Shown: piece by piece, positions 1 through 11,189 of the stretch
How positions within the stretch are numbered: position 1 is the stretch's first letter
Layout: each line of letters opens with the position of its first letter
DNA from: Cordia subcordata
Taxonomy: Eukaryota > Streptophyta > Magnoliopsida > Boraginales > Cordiaceae
Direction of reading: 5' to 3'
DNA: 64,000 nt
Assembly: GCA_028554755.1 (NCBI GenBank)
Contig: JAPTOF010000037.1
Coordinates: 231,001-295,000 of the forward strand
The notes under the pieces: model-generated
Told to the model about the DNA's origin: nothing
Database searches by the model: none
Seen by the model: only the letters and a program-made list of their open reading frames with translations
Position numbers and translations under genes: made by a program

Positions 1-112
1 GGCATAAATGTCAAAAAAAGAAGAGTTCCTAGTAACCTTGGATTCTAAGAGTTACGTCCTTTTGGTTGCTAGGGGAATTGAAACCCCTAATGTTCCATGT
101 GCTAAAAATCAT
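1..112 (-). pseudogene. A1 ORF2, start of the endonuclease domain (partial)
   Basis: Only the first codons lie in the window. The ATG at 112-110 opens MIFSTWNIRGFNSP, the hallmark start of the LINE AP-like endonuclease, whose Asn in WNIRG is a metal/DNA-contact residue in the family. The ATG overlaps the ORF1 stop as ATGA (112-109), as in every other copy here that retains this junction. A reading-frame check beyond the left edge is not possible, so the protein is scored as partial; degenerate neighbours make an intact ORF2 unlikely. Confidence 0.75.
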
Positions 113-1640
113 GAGTTGTGGGGAAAGGAGTCTTGAACATTAGGGGCTCTCCACCAATGATTTCACCTTCTTCCTTTTGGCCTTCATCCATGTCCTTAGC
201 TTCTAGGGCCGAGAAAGAATTTTGTGTACATTTTGATGGGCTTTAATCTCTAGGCTAAGGTGATGTGCTTGCCTGAGATAGTCTATTAATTCCATTATTG
301 CCACATTTTTCATTAACACACTCCTTCAGCTTATCGTGATGGATCTTAATGGCTTCTTCTTCTCAACCACTTGCCATTCACATTTTGTTGGTTTTTTTTT
401 TTTTTTGCGGGAATCACATTTTGTTGGTTGGTTAGACTTAGTTAGCACTTGTTTGACTAATAGAGCTTCCTTAGGGTGCTCTTGTTGATCCTTATGTTTC
501 GAAGGACAAACATTTTCAAAGTGTCCAACCATTCTATAATATGAACATTTTACAGGCTTCCACACATAACAACACTAACCTTGGCTTTTGTACCATCCTT
601 AAGCTTTGGATAGATGACATCTAGCAAGTTTCCATGAAGATTAACTTCAATGCATACTCTAGCAAATTCAAGATTATTCCTTGATTCTGTTAATGCATCC
701 ATTGGCAATGGCCTTGCAACAAAAGATGCCACATACCCTAATCCTTATCTTAACTAAAGACTAAGTGGGACATCGTGGAGTTTAACCCAAATAGGGACTT
801 TTTCACAAGTGAGGTTGACAAATTGTAAGTTTGGCTCCCATTTCCTTAAGAGCAATGGTCTATGATTGACATGCCAAAGTTGTTGAATGATGCTTTGACA
901 ACTTTCTTCATTCTCAAACTTAAAAATATAGAGACCTTGCTCTTTTGTTTTTATTTCAACTCTCCCAAATTTTGCCCAAGCAAAATGCACCATTCGCCTT
1001 ATGAGTATGTAAGGGGGTGAAGCACCAAGGAATTGCCATACAAGACAATGCTTGAAATAGCTTTCCCTCTCATCATACATGTCACTTGGAGGATCTTCAA
1101 CCTCACGCACTTCATTAAAAATGGAAGTCTTTGCTTTGGGTAAGACTAAGTTAGGCAACATATCCTTAACAAAAACTCCTTCCCAATCCATAGTTGTTAT
1201 GTTTGAGTTTGGGACAAACCTTAGGTAAAGTGGCCTCTTTCAAGCATTCTCCTTCCTATTTGCATTAGTTCCTCTTGAAGTTCTTTCATTTGCATAACCA
1301 TGAGCACTAGGTGGCTGCCGAGACTTCTCATTTTGTCTTAAAAAAGAAACATTTTGGTTTCTAGCTTTTTTGTCCAAGTTGATTGTGATGTGGCAAGTTT
1401 AATTGATGTGTCAGCCATGTCATTTAAATGAGGTCCACGTGGAGAATGTGGACCAAAATGAGCTTGCTGAGCCAATTTAAGAGGAGGGAAAGGTTCTTCA
1501 TTTTGGTCATTTAAATTTTTGCCATTTCCTTGCACATGGGCCAATGTAGTACCAACTTGCTTAGGTATCAAACTAGGAGATAAAGTAGGAGAAAAAGTAA
1601 TCTTATGGCCAGCAAAAGTACCTTCCATTTCAGCTGAGCT
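109..1640 (-). pseudogene. A1 ORF1, DUF4283 / zinc-knuckle protein, broken
   Basis: Pieces in order from the N side: a linker with the FPPL motif (1338-1628), the DUF4283 body with LVWQFLGASPPYILIRRM and QQLWHVNHRPLLLRKWEPNL (754-1191), the LTESRNNLEFARVCIEVNL segment (550-732), then a degenerate knuckle CSYYRMVGHFENVC near 520-565, where the second Cys is Tyr, and a Lys-rich tail (326-565). Frameshifts and stops separate the pieces. In the family ORF1 is an RNA-binding chaperone of the LINE particle. The knuckle change would weaken zinc binding. Confidence 0.85.
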
Positions 1641-2215
1641 AGGACCATCATGTAACGATCGCTAGACTTTATCTTCTTCTCTTTCTTCCCTAATAGCCAT
1701 TCGTTTGTGGGAGGAAGAGCTTGAGCTCGCAACACCTTTTCCTTTATCTTCTTTGGCAGAATTTAAAATGATGATAAGGTAGATATCTTGGACAAAATTG
1801 ACTTCAATGAAGGAGCCTTATCAATTAGATATTTAGGGATTCCTCTTGTCACTAGAAAATTGAGGAAATTTGATTTTCACCCCCTCATGGAGAAGATCAA
1901 AGGAAAAATTGAGCATTGGGCAAACACTTGGCTTTCTTATGTAGGAAGACTTCTCCTCATCACATCTACCCTCATGCAAATTTTTGCTTTTTGGGCAAGT
2001 GTTGTACTCATTCCTAAAAGTATTTTAGCTGCCATTGAAACTAAATTTAAGGCTTTCCTTTGGAGAAATATGGGGCCAAAAGTTACATGAAAGGACATTT
2101 GTTTACCACTAAAAGAAGGGGGTCTTGGTGTTAGGAAACTTGAGGACATCAACTCTCTCTTCATGCTAAAGACCTTTTGAAGAATGCACTCATGCAAAGT
2201 TTCTCTTTGGAGTCA

Positions 2216-2232
2216 TTAGGTGTACTCATATT
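2216..2232. repeat. TSD of H1, left copy
   Basis: ttaggtgtactcatatt, repeated exactly at 5167-5183. It brackets H1 inside A2. Confidence 0.9.
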
Positions 2233-2420
2233 TTTTTTTTTTGGCGGATTAAGTAAGATTTTTATTAAGCGCAAAATTTGGTACAACACCATCCAAACCC
2301 TCAAACTAAATGATACAACATTACAAAGCAAGACAAGTTTGAGGGTAAGCAAATCAAAACAAAAGGGAAATCCCAAGAAGAAAAACAATAAAAAGAGATC
2401 CAATCAAGTCTCGAAACGCA

Positions 2421-5053
2421 TCAAAAGGGGGTAGGATTAGGATGTTCAAGTCTGGTCCGAGAGCCTTCAAGTGTGTTCCCAATATTCCCTTCCCATCTAT
2501 CTTGCTCAACACTCAAGTTATCTTCAATCAATTGCACTTCATTTTGATTTTCATGTTGTTGGGCGTCCAAATCAGCAACATTTGTGTCATTTTCTTGGAT
2601 CATGACATTTTCTTCATCACTCTTTATCAAATCATCCTTTACTTTTGATGTGACTTCATTTGCATTAAGGACCGCAAAACGATTATTTTCCAACTTTTCT
2701 TCAACAATAGGGGCTGGATTCTTTGCCAAACTTGGAGCTTGAACTGAATTAACCACCACATTGGAGAATGGGGTAGGATTAAAATTCTCAACTTTCTTCC
2801 ACACTCTTCTATTCTTTGCCATTTTCCAATTATCATTCTTCTTTTCAATCACTTTAGGTGCTTGCCTAGGAGCATTTTTTGGGGGACCATTTTGACACAT
2901 AGAAAGGGAGTGTCCAACAATCTTGCAAGAAGGGCAAACAAGAGGCTTCCATGCATATTCAATGTCAATTTTGGCCCAATCCCCATCTCTTAATTTCACA
3001 TAGGTGTGATCAGGGAGAGACTTTGAAAGATCCATTTCCACACACACTCTTGCAAAACCAACAAAGGTACATGATTCCATAAGCTTATCCATTTGTAATG
3101 GTATGCCAATAGTACTTGCAATGTAGCTAAGACCTCTTCAAGTGATAAGTGAGCATGGAACATTTCTAAGTTTGACCCAAAGTGGCACTTTTTCCCATCC
3201 AAAGTTTATCATTTGTGCATTAGCATCCCACTTTCTTAATAACGTGATTAACGTGCCAAAAGTTGTTCCATAACTTGATTGCAATACTCATCATTTTCAA
3301 ACTTAAAAACAAAGAACTCATTCTCAGCCGATTTAATCTCCACCTTGCCAAATTTTTTCCAATGATTATCAACCATTTTCCTAACGAGAAAAAATGGGGG
3401 AGGCCTATCTAAGAATTGGCCAATGAGGCAATGTTTCCAATGCCCATCACCCTCTTCAAAGACTTCACTTGGTGGGGCAGCCCCTATTCTTCCATTTTCA
3501 ACAAGAGGCTCATGAAAATCAAGTTTAAGAGAATGCATGAGGTTACCTACGAGATGGTCCTTCCAATTCAAATTTGATTCCCATGCCGAGTGTTGAAGGG
3601 GAGCTTGAAATGATGTGCTTGCTGGCTGGGATGTAGAAAAAGTATTTTGCTGAAGTTGGTCACAAAAACTTCCTCCATTTGCTTCATGAATTCCTTGAGA
3701 AAAGAGAGGAGTTGAGGTGTCATGATTTCCTTGAAAATGATGCTCTTGACCAATTGAAATTGCATGGAGATGTCCATGGGAGAGGACATGATTTTGGTTG
3801 ATTAAACGCTGAGGAGCTTGCTGGAGGTCATTTCCATTTGGAACTTGTGGAGAATGACAAGTATTTTTTAAAGAGTCATATGGCAGCCATGTCGGAAGGA
3901 GGAGTCGACATGGACGAAGAGGCTGAACGCTTTTGTTGGCCAAAAGAAGAGCCATTTCGGTATTGATTCTGGGAAGAGCTTTGCTGATTTGTTTGCATAG
4001 GTGAAGTGGCATCATTAAATGATGTGGCAGCCACATATGTGCCATGTTCAAAGCCACATGGACCAGCAGATTTGCCACTCGGCTGAATACATAAAGGGGG
4101 AAATTCTTCTAGGTTAGCATCAAAAGTGTGATTCAAATTGAGTGGTGGGCCTCCCACATTGGAATTTGAGAGATGTGCAGTCATATTATGGTGTGGGGAG
4201 GTAGAAAAGAGGTCCTTTTGGCCTGAAAAAGTAGCTGCAAAATCAGGTTTGTCATGTACCTTACCAACTGAGAAACCATTGGGTATTAACCAGTTTGCTT
4301 TTCCATCTTCTTCAATCGTACCAGAACTTCCATGGCTGAAATTTTGGGCATTTGCAACGAAATTTACAAGCAAAATAGCATGGTTTTGACCATGAGAAAT
4401 TGCATTTTGAGTTGGAGAAGAGACAAGCTCGTTTGCAAGATGCATTTCAGCACAAATAGATGCCGAAGTGTTTTTGCTGATTTGAAGTTCATTTTCGTTC
4501 ATATTAGAATGATGGAAATCAGATTTTGAAGCATGAGAAATGTTCTCCACATTTTGAAGATGAGAATGCAAATCATCATTTTCTTTTGGCACTAATCTTT
4601 CACGACTCTTTCTGGACAAACTTTGCACAAGTTCCTTCTTGGAGATATTGTATTTTTCCTCAAGGAATTTTCCCAAACCAATTGAGGGGGGGCAAATTTT
4701 TCTAGCTTCTTCAATTTTCTTATCCAAATCTTCAAAATAAACTTGAGCTTGAGGAGATGAATGCTTACTTGCCGCACTGATTGCTCATTTTGCTTAAAAG
4801 ATGAGGCCGAAAATCCCATGTTGCTTTGTTGGTTGAGATCCCTGCAAGAGTTGGTTGAAAACTCCTTTTCCTCCATTAAAGATGAAGATGAATGTTCAGC
4901 CATGGCATGTGAAGTTTCAGAAAATCTAGCCCCATTTCCTACTCGTTCATTAAAATTTTGAGAGATTTCTTCATAGGATTCTTTAAGTTTTTCCTTGATA
5001 GCCTTGATCCTAGCACTTTTACGGGAAGAAGTGTGATTTTTCTTCTTAGGCAT
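2421..5053 (-). pseudogene. H1 ORF1, DUF4283 / CCHC protein, broken
   Basis: Starts at 5053 with MPKKKNHTSSRKSARIKAIK, a basic NLS-like head. It continues through a polar, likely disordered N-half with LEEFPPL and VAATSFNDATS (about 4000-4120), then DUF4283 with CLIGQFLDRPPPFFLVRKM (about 3340-3440). Next come the MDKLMESCTFVGFARVC block and an intact CCHC knuckle CPSCKIVGHSLSMC (about 2895-2945), with an acidic tail ending at 2421. Three or more frameshifts break it. The block follows the ORF1-only type, not the LEFARVC type of ORF2-bearing copies. Confidence 0.88.
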
Positions 5054-5068
5054 GGTTGAAAGATGAAT

Positions 5069-5125
5069 TTAAGAAGATAAAGTTTGGAAATTGAGTGTAA
5101 TAACTCTAGAGAGATTGGATAGCAT
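5069..5125 (-). other. H1 leader uORF
   Basis: An upstream ATG at 5125 opens an 18-codon frame beginning MLSNLS and stopping at 5069, just before the ORF1 ATG at 5053. Leaders of other H copies have a similar MLSxLS start, so it may be a conserved upstream ORF. Translation is not shown. Confidence 0.5.
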
Positions 5126-5166
5126 ATTTATAGAGAGAGAAATTTTTTGATCCAAGAGAGTTACAT

Positions 5167-5183
5167 TTAGGTGTACTCATATT
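5167..5183. repeat. TSD of H1, right copy
   Basis: Exact second copy of the 17-bp sequence at 2216-2232; A2 resumes immediately afterwards. Confidence 0.9.
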
Positions 5184-6145
5184 ATCTTAAAGGAGAATCC
5201 ATTTGAAGCATTTCTTGCCCTTATGATGCTAGTTGGACTGAAAGCACTTCTTCAATTTCGAACGGAAGCAAGAAAGCACATAAAGCATATTCTTGGTGAT
5301 GGAAACAACAACTTCTTTTGGCATGATTGTTGGCATATGGATGGATACCTCACTTAACATTGGAGCAACCATTTTCTGTCCCCTTCTTATTTGGCAAAGG
5401 TGAGTTCCATCTTCTCTAATGGTGCATGGAATTGGCCTATTAATTAGATTCACATCAGCCCCCCAAATATTGTTCTTAAGAATGGTAGCATGGATAAGAT
5501 TATTTGGTCTCTTTCCCTCAGTGGTCAATTTTCATTCAAACACACATAGGATCATATCTGTTGCAAAGGAGAACCCTTTAATGGTAATAACCTGATTTGG
5601 TTTAAGGGTCATAACTCGAGGCATGGATTCATTGCTTGGCTTGCTTTTAAGGACAAACTCAACACCAAGTAGAGGATCCTACATTGGGGTATTCAAATCA
5701 ACCCCTTATGCACTTTTTGTCACTTGGGTTGTGAAACAAGAGATCACATTTTCTTCTCATGTGGCTTCAAGGATTTGGAGGAATGGTCTTCACCTCATTA
5801 ATGTTCTGGAAAACCTAATTGGTTGGGAAGATATCATTGCCTACCTAATTCCTTGGGCTTTGGAAAAGAATCTCAAGGCTACCATTCTCAAATACTTACT
5901 TGGAGCATCAATTTATCACATTTGGGCTGAGAGTAATCAAGGATCTTTTGCAATGAAGCAAGAAGAAGACAATCCTTAATGATGTAAGATTTTTTTTGTA
6001 AAAAATTTGCACCCACTAGCACAAGTATTGGCATTTGTAAATCATGGAAACTCGATTGTATAGTGGGATAGCTCATTCTTTTGTAATTACCTTTATACAT
6101 TTTTGAAGTTAATACATCAATCTTCCTTGCTCTACAAAAAAAAAA

Positions 6146-8096
6146 TAGATATGGAAAGAAAGGGTCACCTTATCTTATGCCTTTTGCACCTTTGAAATAC
6201 CCTTCAAGACTACCATTGAGAGCAATGGAAAAGCATGGGGATGAGACACAAGCCATAATCCAAGCCACAAATTTATAGGGGAAGCCAGAAACAAGGAGGG
6301 TATTCTCAATGAAAACCCAATTCAAGGAATCAAAAGCCTTCATAATGTCAACCTCGAGAGCACATCTAGGAGAAATATGACTTCTTGAGTAGCCTTTAAG
6401 GAGTTCATAAGCAATAAGAGTGTCTTCATTAATGAGCCTATCCTCAATGAAAGTCGATTGGTTCCATGAGATCAAATTTGGGAGGCAAGCTTTGAGCCTA
6501 TTTGCAAGCATCTTTGAAATGTACTTGTAAATTGTGTTGCAACAAGAGATTGGCCTAAAGTCTTTTACCGTGAAAGGGTTTGGGACTTTAGGTACTAAAG
6601 AAATGTAGGTTGCATTTACCTCTTTAAGAAATCTTGTGGAGTCAAAAAAGGATCCAATGGCTTTAAGAATATCATAACCAACAATGTCCCAAGCCGCTCT
6701 ATAGAAGAGGTGTGTAGCCATTCGGCCCTGGGCTTTTGTTTGGATTGAGAGAAAATAAAGTGCTTTTGATCTCCTCATGAGTAAATGGTGCAACCAGCAT
6801 GTCCAAGCAATCACCATTAATAGATTTGCCAATTATAGCTTTGATGCTTTCCCCATTTGAACAAGAGTAAGTGGGAGTACCAAGAAGGCGTTTGAAATAG
6901 GATATGAACTCAGCTTTGATGACATCATTTGAATAGATAAACGTACCATCATCATCTTGGATTGCATTGATTGTATTTTTACTCTTCCTTCCTGGAATAA
7001 TGCTATGGAAAAATTTTGTATTTGCATCTCCCTCTTTGATCCAATTGAGCCGAGATTTTTGATGAAGCATGTGATTATAGGTGGCTTCAAGTGTCTCAAT
7101 CTTCATAAGAATATTCTTCTCATTGTTAAGAATCTCTTCGTTGAGGTGACCATTCAACAAGTTAGCTTGAACATTATTAAGCAATTCTTTGAGTTTATGA
7201 ATTTGTTGAGGGATGCATGAGAAATTCTCCTTGTCAAACTTCTTTAAAGTTTGCTTGAGGTGCTTTTGCTTTTGACATAATATGAACATTAGAGTGCCAA
7301 AAACCCATGCACTCCAATGTTTATCCACAACTTGCAAGAAAAGATCATGAGTTATCCAAGCATTATAGAATTTAAAAGGCTATGGGAAGGCAAGCTTGGG
7401 CTTTTATGTATGAAGAATGAAAGGACAATGCTTTGAAATTCCCACAGAATCCACCAAGAGAAAAGAATTCACCATGTAATCAATCCAACAAGTATTCACC
7501 AAGGCTCTATCAAGTTTGCTTGCAAGAAGATTTCTATTTGAACTTCTATTTGTCCAAGTGAAGTGAGGTCTAATGACCTTGAAGTCATAAGGGTTTGCTT
7601 TGTTGACACAAATTTTGATGTCCCATGCACTTGAAGGAATGGACAAAGAAGAAGACCCATCCCTACAATAAAGAATTTCATTGAAATCACCAAGAATGTA
7701 CAAAGGGTCATAATTGCACCACATGCTCCATTTTTCAATTTTCTTCCAAAGAGCCCTTCTTCTTGGGGGATCATTTCTACCATAGACAAAGATCACAAAG
7801 AAAGATAGTTGAGATAGAGCATCAAAATGGCAAAGCATACCTTGATCCATTGTATCAATGATAGTAAGCTTGATATGATTCCTCCAAAAGATCCAAAGAC
7901 GTCCAGCAATATTCTCATCGATTTAATTATCAAAACCCAAGGTATTAAAATGAGAACCAATGGCATCGATATCTTGAGTGACCTTGGTCTCCAAGAGACA
8001 AAAACAATCAAGTTTATGCTTTCCAATTAGCAAATTTATTTCTTTATGTTTTTTTAGGGGAATTGACCCCCTTATATTCCAAGAGCAAAATATCAT
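6146..8096 (-). pseudogene. A3 ORF2, endonuclease and partial RT, broken
   Basis: ATG at 8096-8094 (MIFCSWNIRG) overlaps the ORF1 stop as ATGA (8096-8093). The endonuclease shows LGDFNEILYCRDG near 7690 and a degraded SKHCPFI near 7430, where SDHCPLI is usual: the catalytic Asp is lost. A linker (6833-7337) leads to RT with NKSPGPNGYT, VKDFRPISCCNTIYK, QSTFIEDRLINED and VDIMKAFDSLNW (catalytic Asp of motif A). A TAA replaces Gln in GIRQGDP near 6170, and the frame then ends at the junction with A2. Frameshifts near 6830 and 7350-7400 also break it. Confidence 0.87.
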
Positions 8097-8774
8097 TTCA
8101 ATAAGGGAGAAGAGGTCCTCTTTTGATGTATGCTTGACTCAATATTCAGATCATCCCCCATTTCACCTTCCTCAAGATTGCTTCAGGTTGTTTGTCACTT
8201 CATCTTCAAGAGCTTGAAAGTGGTTTTTGTGTTGAAAATTTGGGCTAGAAGGGCCGCTAACATTGCTTTTTGGTTTTGGAGAGCTTGGCTGAGAAGGGGA
8301 AGCCACCATCATAGTTGTGTTTGTATCATTGGACTTTTCAAAGTTGGAAGCACATTTATCATTTGATGAGGGTTTTTTACCAACCACTTGCCATTCCTCT
8401 TGCAACTTTTGCTTGGGTGCTTTAGTAGAAATTAAAGTATTTGGAGCTTGTTGGACTTTTGGCTTCAATGGGAATTTTTCCTCAACATGTCCCACCATCT
8501 TGCAAAGAGAGCATTTTAGGGGTTTCCATGCATACTCAACATCAACTTGAGTATGGGAACCATCTCTAAATTTTGGAAAAATAGCATCTGATAGCTTTTC
8601 TTCCAAATTAACCTCAATACAGACCCTTGCAAACTTTAAATTTGTCTTTGATTCGGTCAAAGCATTCATTTGAATAAGTCTTCCAATAAAAGCTACAACA
8701 TAGTTTAAACCTCTTTTTGACCAAAGACTTATTGGAATATTCCAAAGCTTAACCCATAATGGAACCTTATTGCA

Positions 8775-8792
8775 ATTCAAGTTGATGTATTC
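8775..8792. repeat. TSD of H2, left copy
   Basis: attcaagttgatgtattc, repeated exactly at 11387-11404 right after the long A-run of H2. Confidence 0.92.
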
Positions 8793-8939
8793 GAACTCCT
8801 CATTAAACTCCTCTTAAATGTTTCTCTCTCTAGAAACAAATGCTCTCACATCTCTCTAACTTGACCATCTTCCACCACCATTGACCACCTCTTGTGACTG
8901 CCATTTTTCCACCACCATCAGCCTTTCTTTTCCACTTTC
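8793..8939 (+). promoter_or_regulatory. H2 leader with pyrimidine tract and uORF
   Basis: A pyrimidine-rich 5' leader (TTTCTCTCTCTAGAAAC at 8821-8837) close to the element 5' end, in the position where LINEs keep an internal promoter. An upstream ATG at 8840 opens a 14-codon frame (MLSHLSNLTIFHHH) ending at 8884. H5 has a nearly identical leader and uORF. Promoter activity is inferred from position only. Confidence 0.55.
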
Positions 8940-11189
8940 ATGGGTAAAAAGAAACGATCTAGTGCAGCCAAATCTAGGAGGAGTGCTAGACTTGCTGCAA
9001 AAGCTGAACTTTGCAATTATGAAGAAGAAGAAGAAGATTACACTTTAGAGTCTTTCATGGAACTCAAGGAAGCTTGTGACTCCATTAACAACAAACTTTC
9101 AAGCTCGGATGCTGGTTCTCCCTCCACTAGCTTGCATAAATTTGAGCATAATCTCGATGAAGCAAAAAGGCAGCTCGTGCAAAGCTTGACCTAGAAAGGA
9201 GCTTCTTCCTCAAAGTCCATTCCTTATGATAATGCACAAGTTGAGCTCAGTAAAGTTTCAGCTAGGGTTGGCTTTGATTCTCCCACGCTATATGGATCTT
9301 GTTCTCACCATAATAATGTGAAGAGCAACATGGAAGTATCACAATGTGATTTTCAGCAAGCAAAAATGCAAGGTATGGACTCCTTTTCAAGCTCCAGCAA
9401 ATCGGGTTTCTTTGGAGAAGAAAGTGACTCACTCGATCTTTGTCCAAAGGTCCTTCGGCTATTAAAGTACAAGTGCAATCAGATTTGTCATCTCCTTTTT
9501 CTGGTCAAAAGACCAACTTTTCTGGCCAAGCAAATCATTTTTTGACAACTCACCACTCTTATCCCAAAGAGGAATCACAACCATTCATCCAAAATGCATT
9601 TTCGGTGGGAAATAAAGATGATTTCCCCCCTTTAAACTCACAATCGGCTGAAAAGATTTCCTCCCCATGTGGCTGCCAACCTTCTTTTGACATGGATGCC
9701 AACTCATCAAAGGATGCCACCTCATCAAAACACATGAATCAGCAACAAGAAGCAAAGAATGGTGCGTTTTTTACTTCAACTCAGGAAAAATCTTGCAAAT
9801 CTCAAGATTTTCCCACTCTTTCCCGGCAAATTATGGGCGGAAATTGGATGCACAAGCTATGCATGGTCAGCCACAATTTTCAACTTTAAATGCTTTGGGC
9901 AGTAGCTTTGGTGATTCCACCAAACCGCACGTGAATAGCAAAGCTGAATTTGACGAGCATGGGCGAACTTTCAATGGGATAGGCAGCAAGGATTCTAAAG
10001 CTCCTCCTAATGCATGGGCCAACAATATAAATTGGAGAATCAATTACCTTGGTAAGATTGAGAACCCTCTTAAACTTGAATACTTTGAACCTATTGCATA
10101 TGAAAATACTTGGGGTGCTGTTCCACCAAAAGAAGTTTTTGAGGAAGGTGATAATTGTTGGAAGCATTGCCTACTTGGTCAATTTCTTGAAAGACCCCCT
10201 CCATTCTTCTTGATACGGAAATTTGTTGATTACCACTGGAAAACGTTTGGTCATGTTGAGATTAAGACTTGCTTGAATGGTCTATTTATCTTTCAATTTG
10301 AAAATGAGGAAGCTTGTGACAAAGCCCTTGAGCAATTATGGCACGTTAATTTCAGACCCTTGTTGCTTCGAAAATGGAACTTGGATGCTCAAATTTTTAA
10401 CTTTGAATGGGATAAAATCCCTCTTTGGGTGAAATTGAGAAATATCCCATGTAGCTTGATGACTAAAAGGGGGCTTAGTTATATTGCTAGCACTATTGGT
10501 ACTCTTCTCCAAATGGATTCTCTCACTCAATCACGTACTTTTATTGGGTTTGCTCGTGTTTGTATTGAAGTTAATCTTGAAAAAGATTTACCGGAATTCA
10601 CCTTTGTCCGGCTTAGAGATGGCACTTGGGCAAAGATTGATATTGAATATGCATGGAAGCCTCTAAAATGCAATAGTTGCAAAGTGATTGGGCACAACCT
10701 TGACTCGTGACCAAAAAACTCAATGGGGATTCAAAAGCAACTTGAGAGGAAGAAAGCAAATGAAGCTAGGAAACCCCGCTATCAAAATAAGTGGAAGGTG
10801 ATTAAGGATAAAAGGGGCAGCTAAATGACACCAAGTTTATCAATGCACAAGCACTTTCTCCTAACCGTTTTGAAGCTCTTGGGGTTGATGAAGGAAATGC
10901 CAACGCAAATCATGGTAGCATATCAAATGAAGATCGCGTTGGAAAGGAAAATAATGAGACATGCATTGCTTTTAAAGAACCAAATTACGTTGCTGATCCC
11001 ACCCAAAAAGATTTTGATTTTGTTGTTGGAAAGAACTATCTTGAGAAGGAAAATGTTGATGTTCCAAAAGGCTTGGCTTGTCATAAGGATGGTGGAATTG
11101 TAGATTATGCGAGTGGAGAAGCTAGGGAGAGTAGGCAAGAGATTGACCATGCTAGGAGATCTTCCACTCCTATTGGTCAAGGCACTTGA
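8940..11189 (+). pseudogene. H2 ORF1, DUF4283 / CCHC protein, broken
   Basis: ATG at 8940: MGKKKRSSAAKSRRSARLAAK, then an acidic EEEEEDYTLESF stretch. A stop interrupts at about 9192. The polar linker carries DDFPPLNSQSAEK near 9620-9650. DUF4283 runs 9985-10700: NAWANNINWRINYLGKIE, CLLGQFLERPPPFFLIRKFVDYHW, LWHVNFRPLLLRKW, SLMTKRGLSYIASTIG and QSRTFIGFARVCIEVNL. In the knuckle CNSCKVIGHNLDS a TGA (10708-10710) stands where the fourth ligand Cys codon (TGC) is expected, so one base kills the zinc site. A tail rich in charged residues ends SSTPIGQGT at 11189. Confidence 0.9.

Larger units (their letters stand above)
1..1767 (-). mobile_element. A1: autonomous-type L1-like LINE fragment
   Basis: Minus-strand LINE that leaves the window on the left. 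It shows the first codons of ORF2 (1-112) and most of ORF1 (109 to about 1640). The N-terminal KKK-type start of ORF1 and the 5'UTR were not found before the plus-strand LINE A2 begins near 1768, so the 5' end is missing or replaced. The ORF1 sequence (LTESRNNLEFARVC type) places it with the ORF2-bearing copies. The right boundary is approximate, set where A2 reverse transcriptase coding starts on the other strand. Confidence 0.85.
2233..5166 (-). mobile_element. H1: complete ORF1-only LINE (PKKKNH subfamily)
   Basis: Minus-strand unit of about 2.9 kb with a T-run (poly(A) of the element) at the left, terminus GGCGGATTAAGTAAG on the plus strand, a short 3'UTR, one ORF1-type coding region and a short leader with TTTCTCTCTCTATAAA near its 5' end. 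No endonuclease, RT or zf-RVT coding is present between ORF1 and the tail. A perfect 17-bp TSD shows it inserted as a unit into A2. The nearest precedent in layout is the mammalian HAL1 half-L1; that comparison is by analogy only. Confidence 0.88.
1771..5980 (+). pseudogene. A2 ORF2 C-terminal part (RT thumb and zf-RVT), broken
   Basis: First half (1771-2220) holds the RT thumb/connection region: YLGIPLVTRKLRK, GRLLLITSTLMQIFAFWAS and KFKAFLWRNMGPKV. After the H1 insertion (resuming at 5184) come ARKHIKHILGDGNNNFFWHD, then FIAWLAFKDKLNTK and the zf-RVT signature CTFCHLGCETRDHIFFSC near 5700-5760, ending near 5980. In the family this C-terminal zinc domain follows the RT. Several in-frame stops (for example in MLKTF*RM) make it non-functional. 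The endonuclease and RT catalytic core are absent because of 5' truncation. Confidence 0.85.
1768..6145 (+). mobile_element. A2: 5'-truncated plus-strand LINE, split by H1
   Basis: Starts abruptly inside ORF2 just before the RYLGIPLVTRKLRK block and ends in a short A-run at 6136-6145. It is interrupted by the ORF1-only element H1, flanked by a 17-bp duplication (2216-2232 and 5167-5183). Host sequence resumes directly after 5183, and the two halves read on as one ORF2 C-terminal region. Its 3' end (TTCCTTGCTCTAC before the A-run) is a diverged form of the shared LINE terminus. A TSD for A2 itself could not be identified. Confidence 0.85.

Noticed and set aside
2421..3092. ORF1-only coding regions as ordinary host DUF4283 genes in place
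   Set aside because: Several are bounded by TSDs and A-runs inside other LINEs, carry LINE-type leaders and termini, and are disrupted; in-place host genes would not show this.
1776..6152. tagatat at 1780 and 6146 as a TSD for A2
   Set aside because: Only seven bases in AT-rich sequence, and the flanks belong to different minus-strand LINEs (ORF1 linker of A1 versus RT of A3), so they cannot be two halves of one target.
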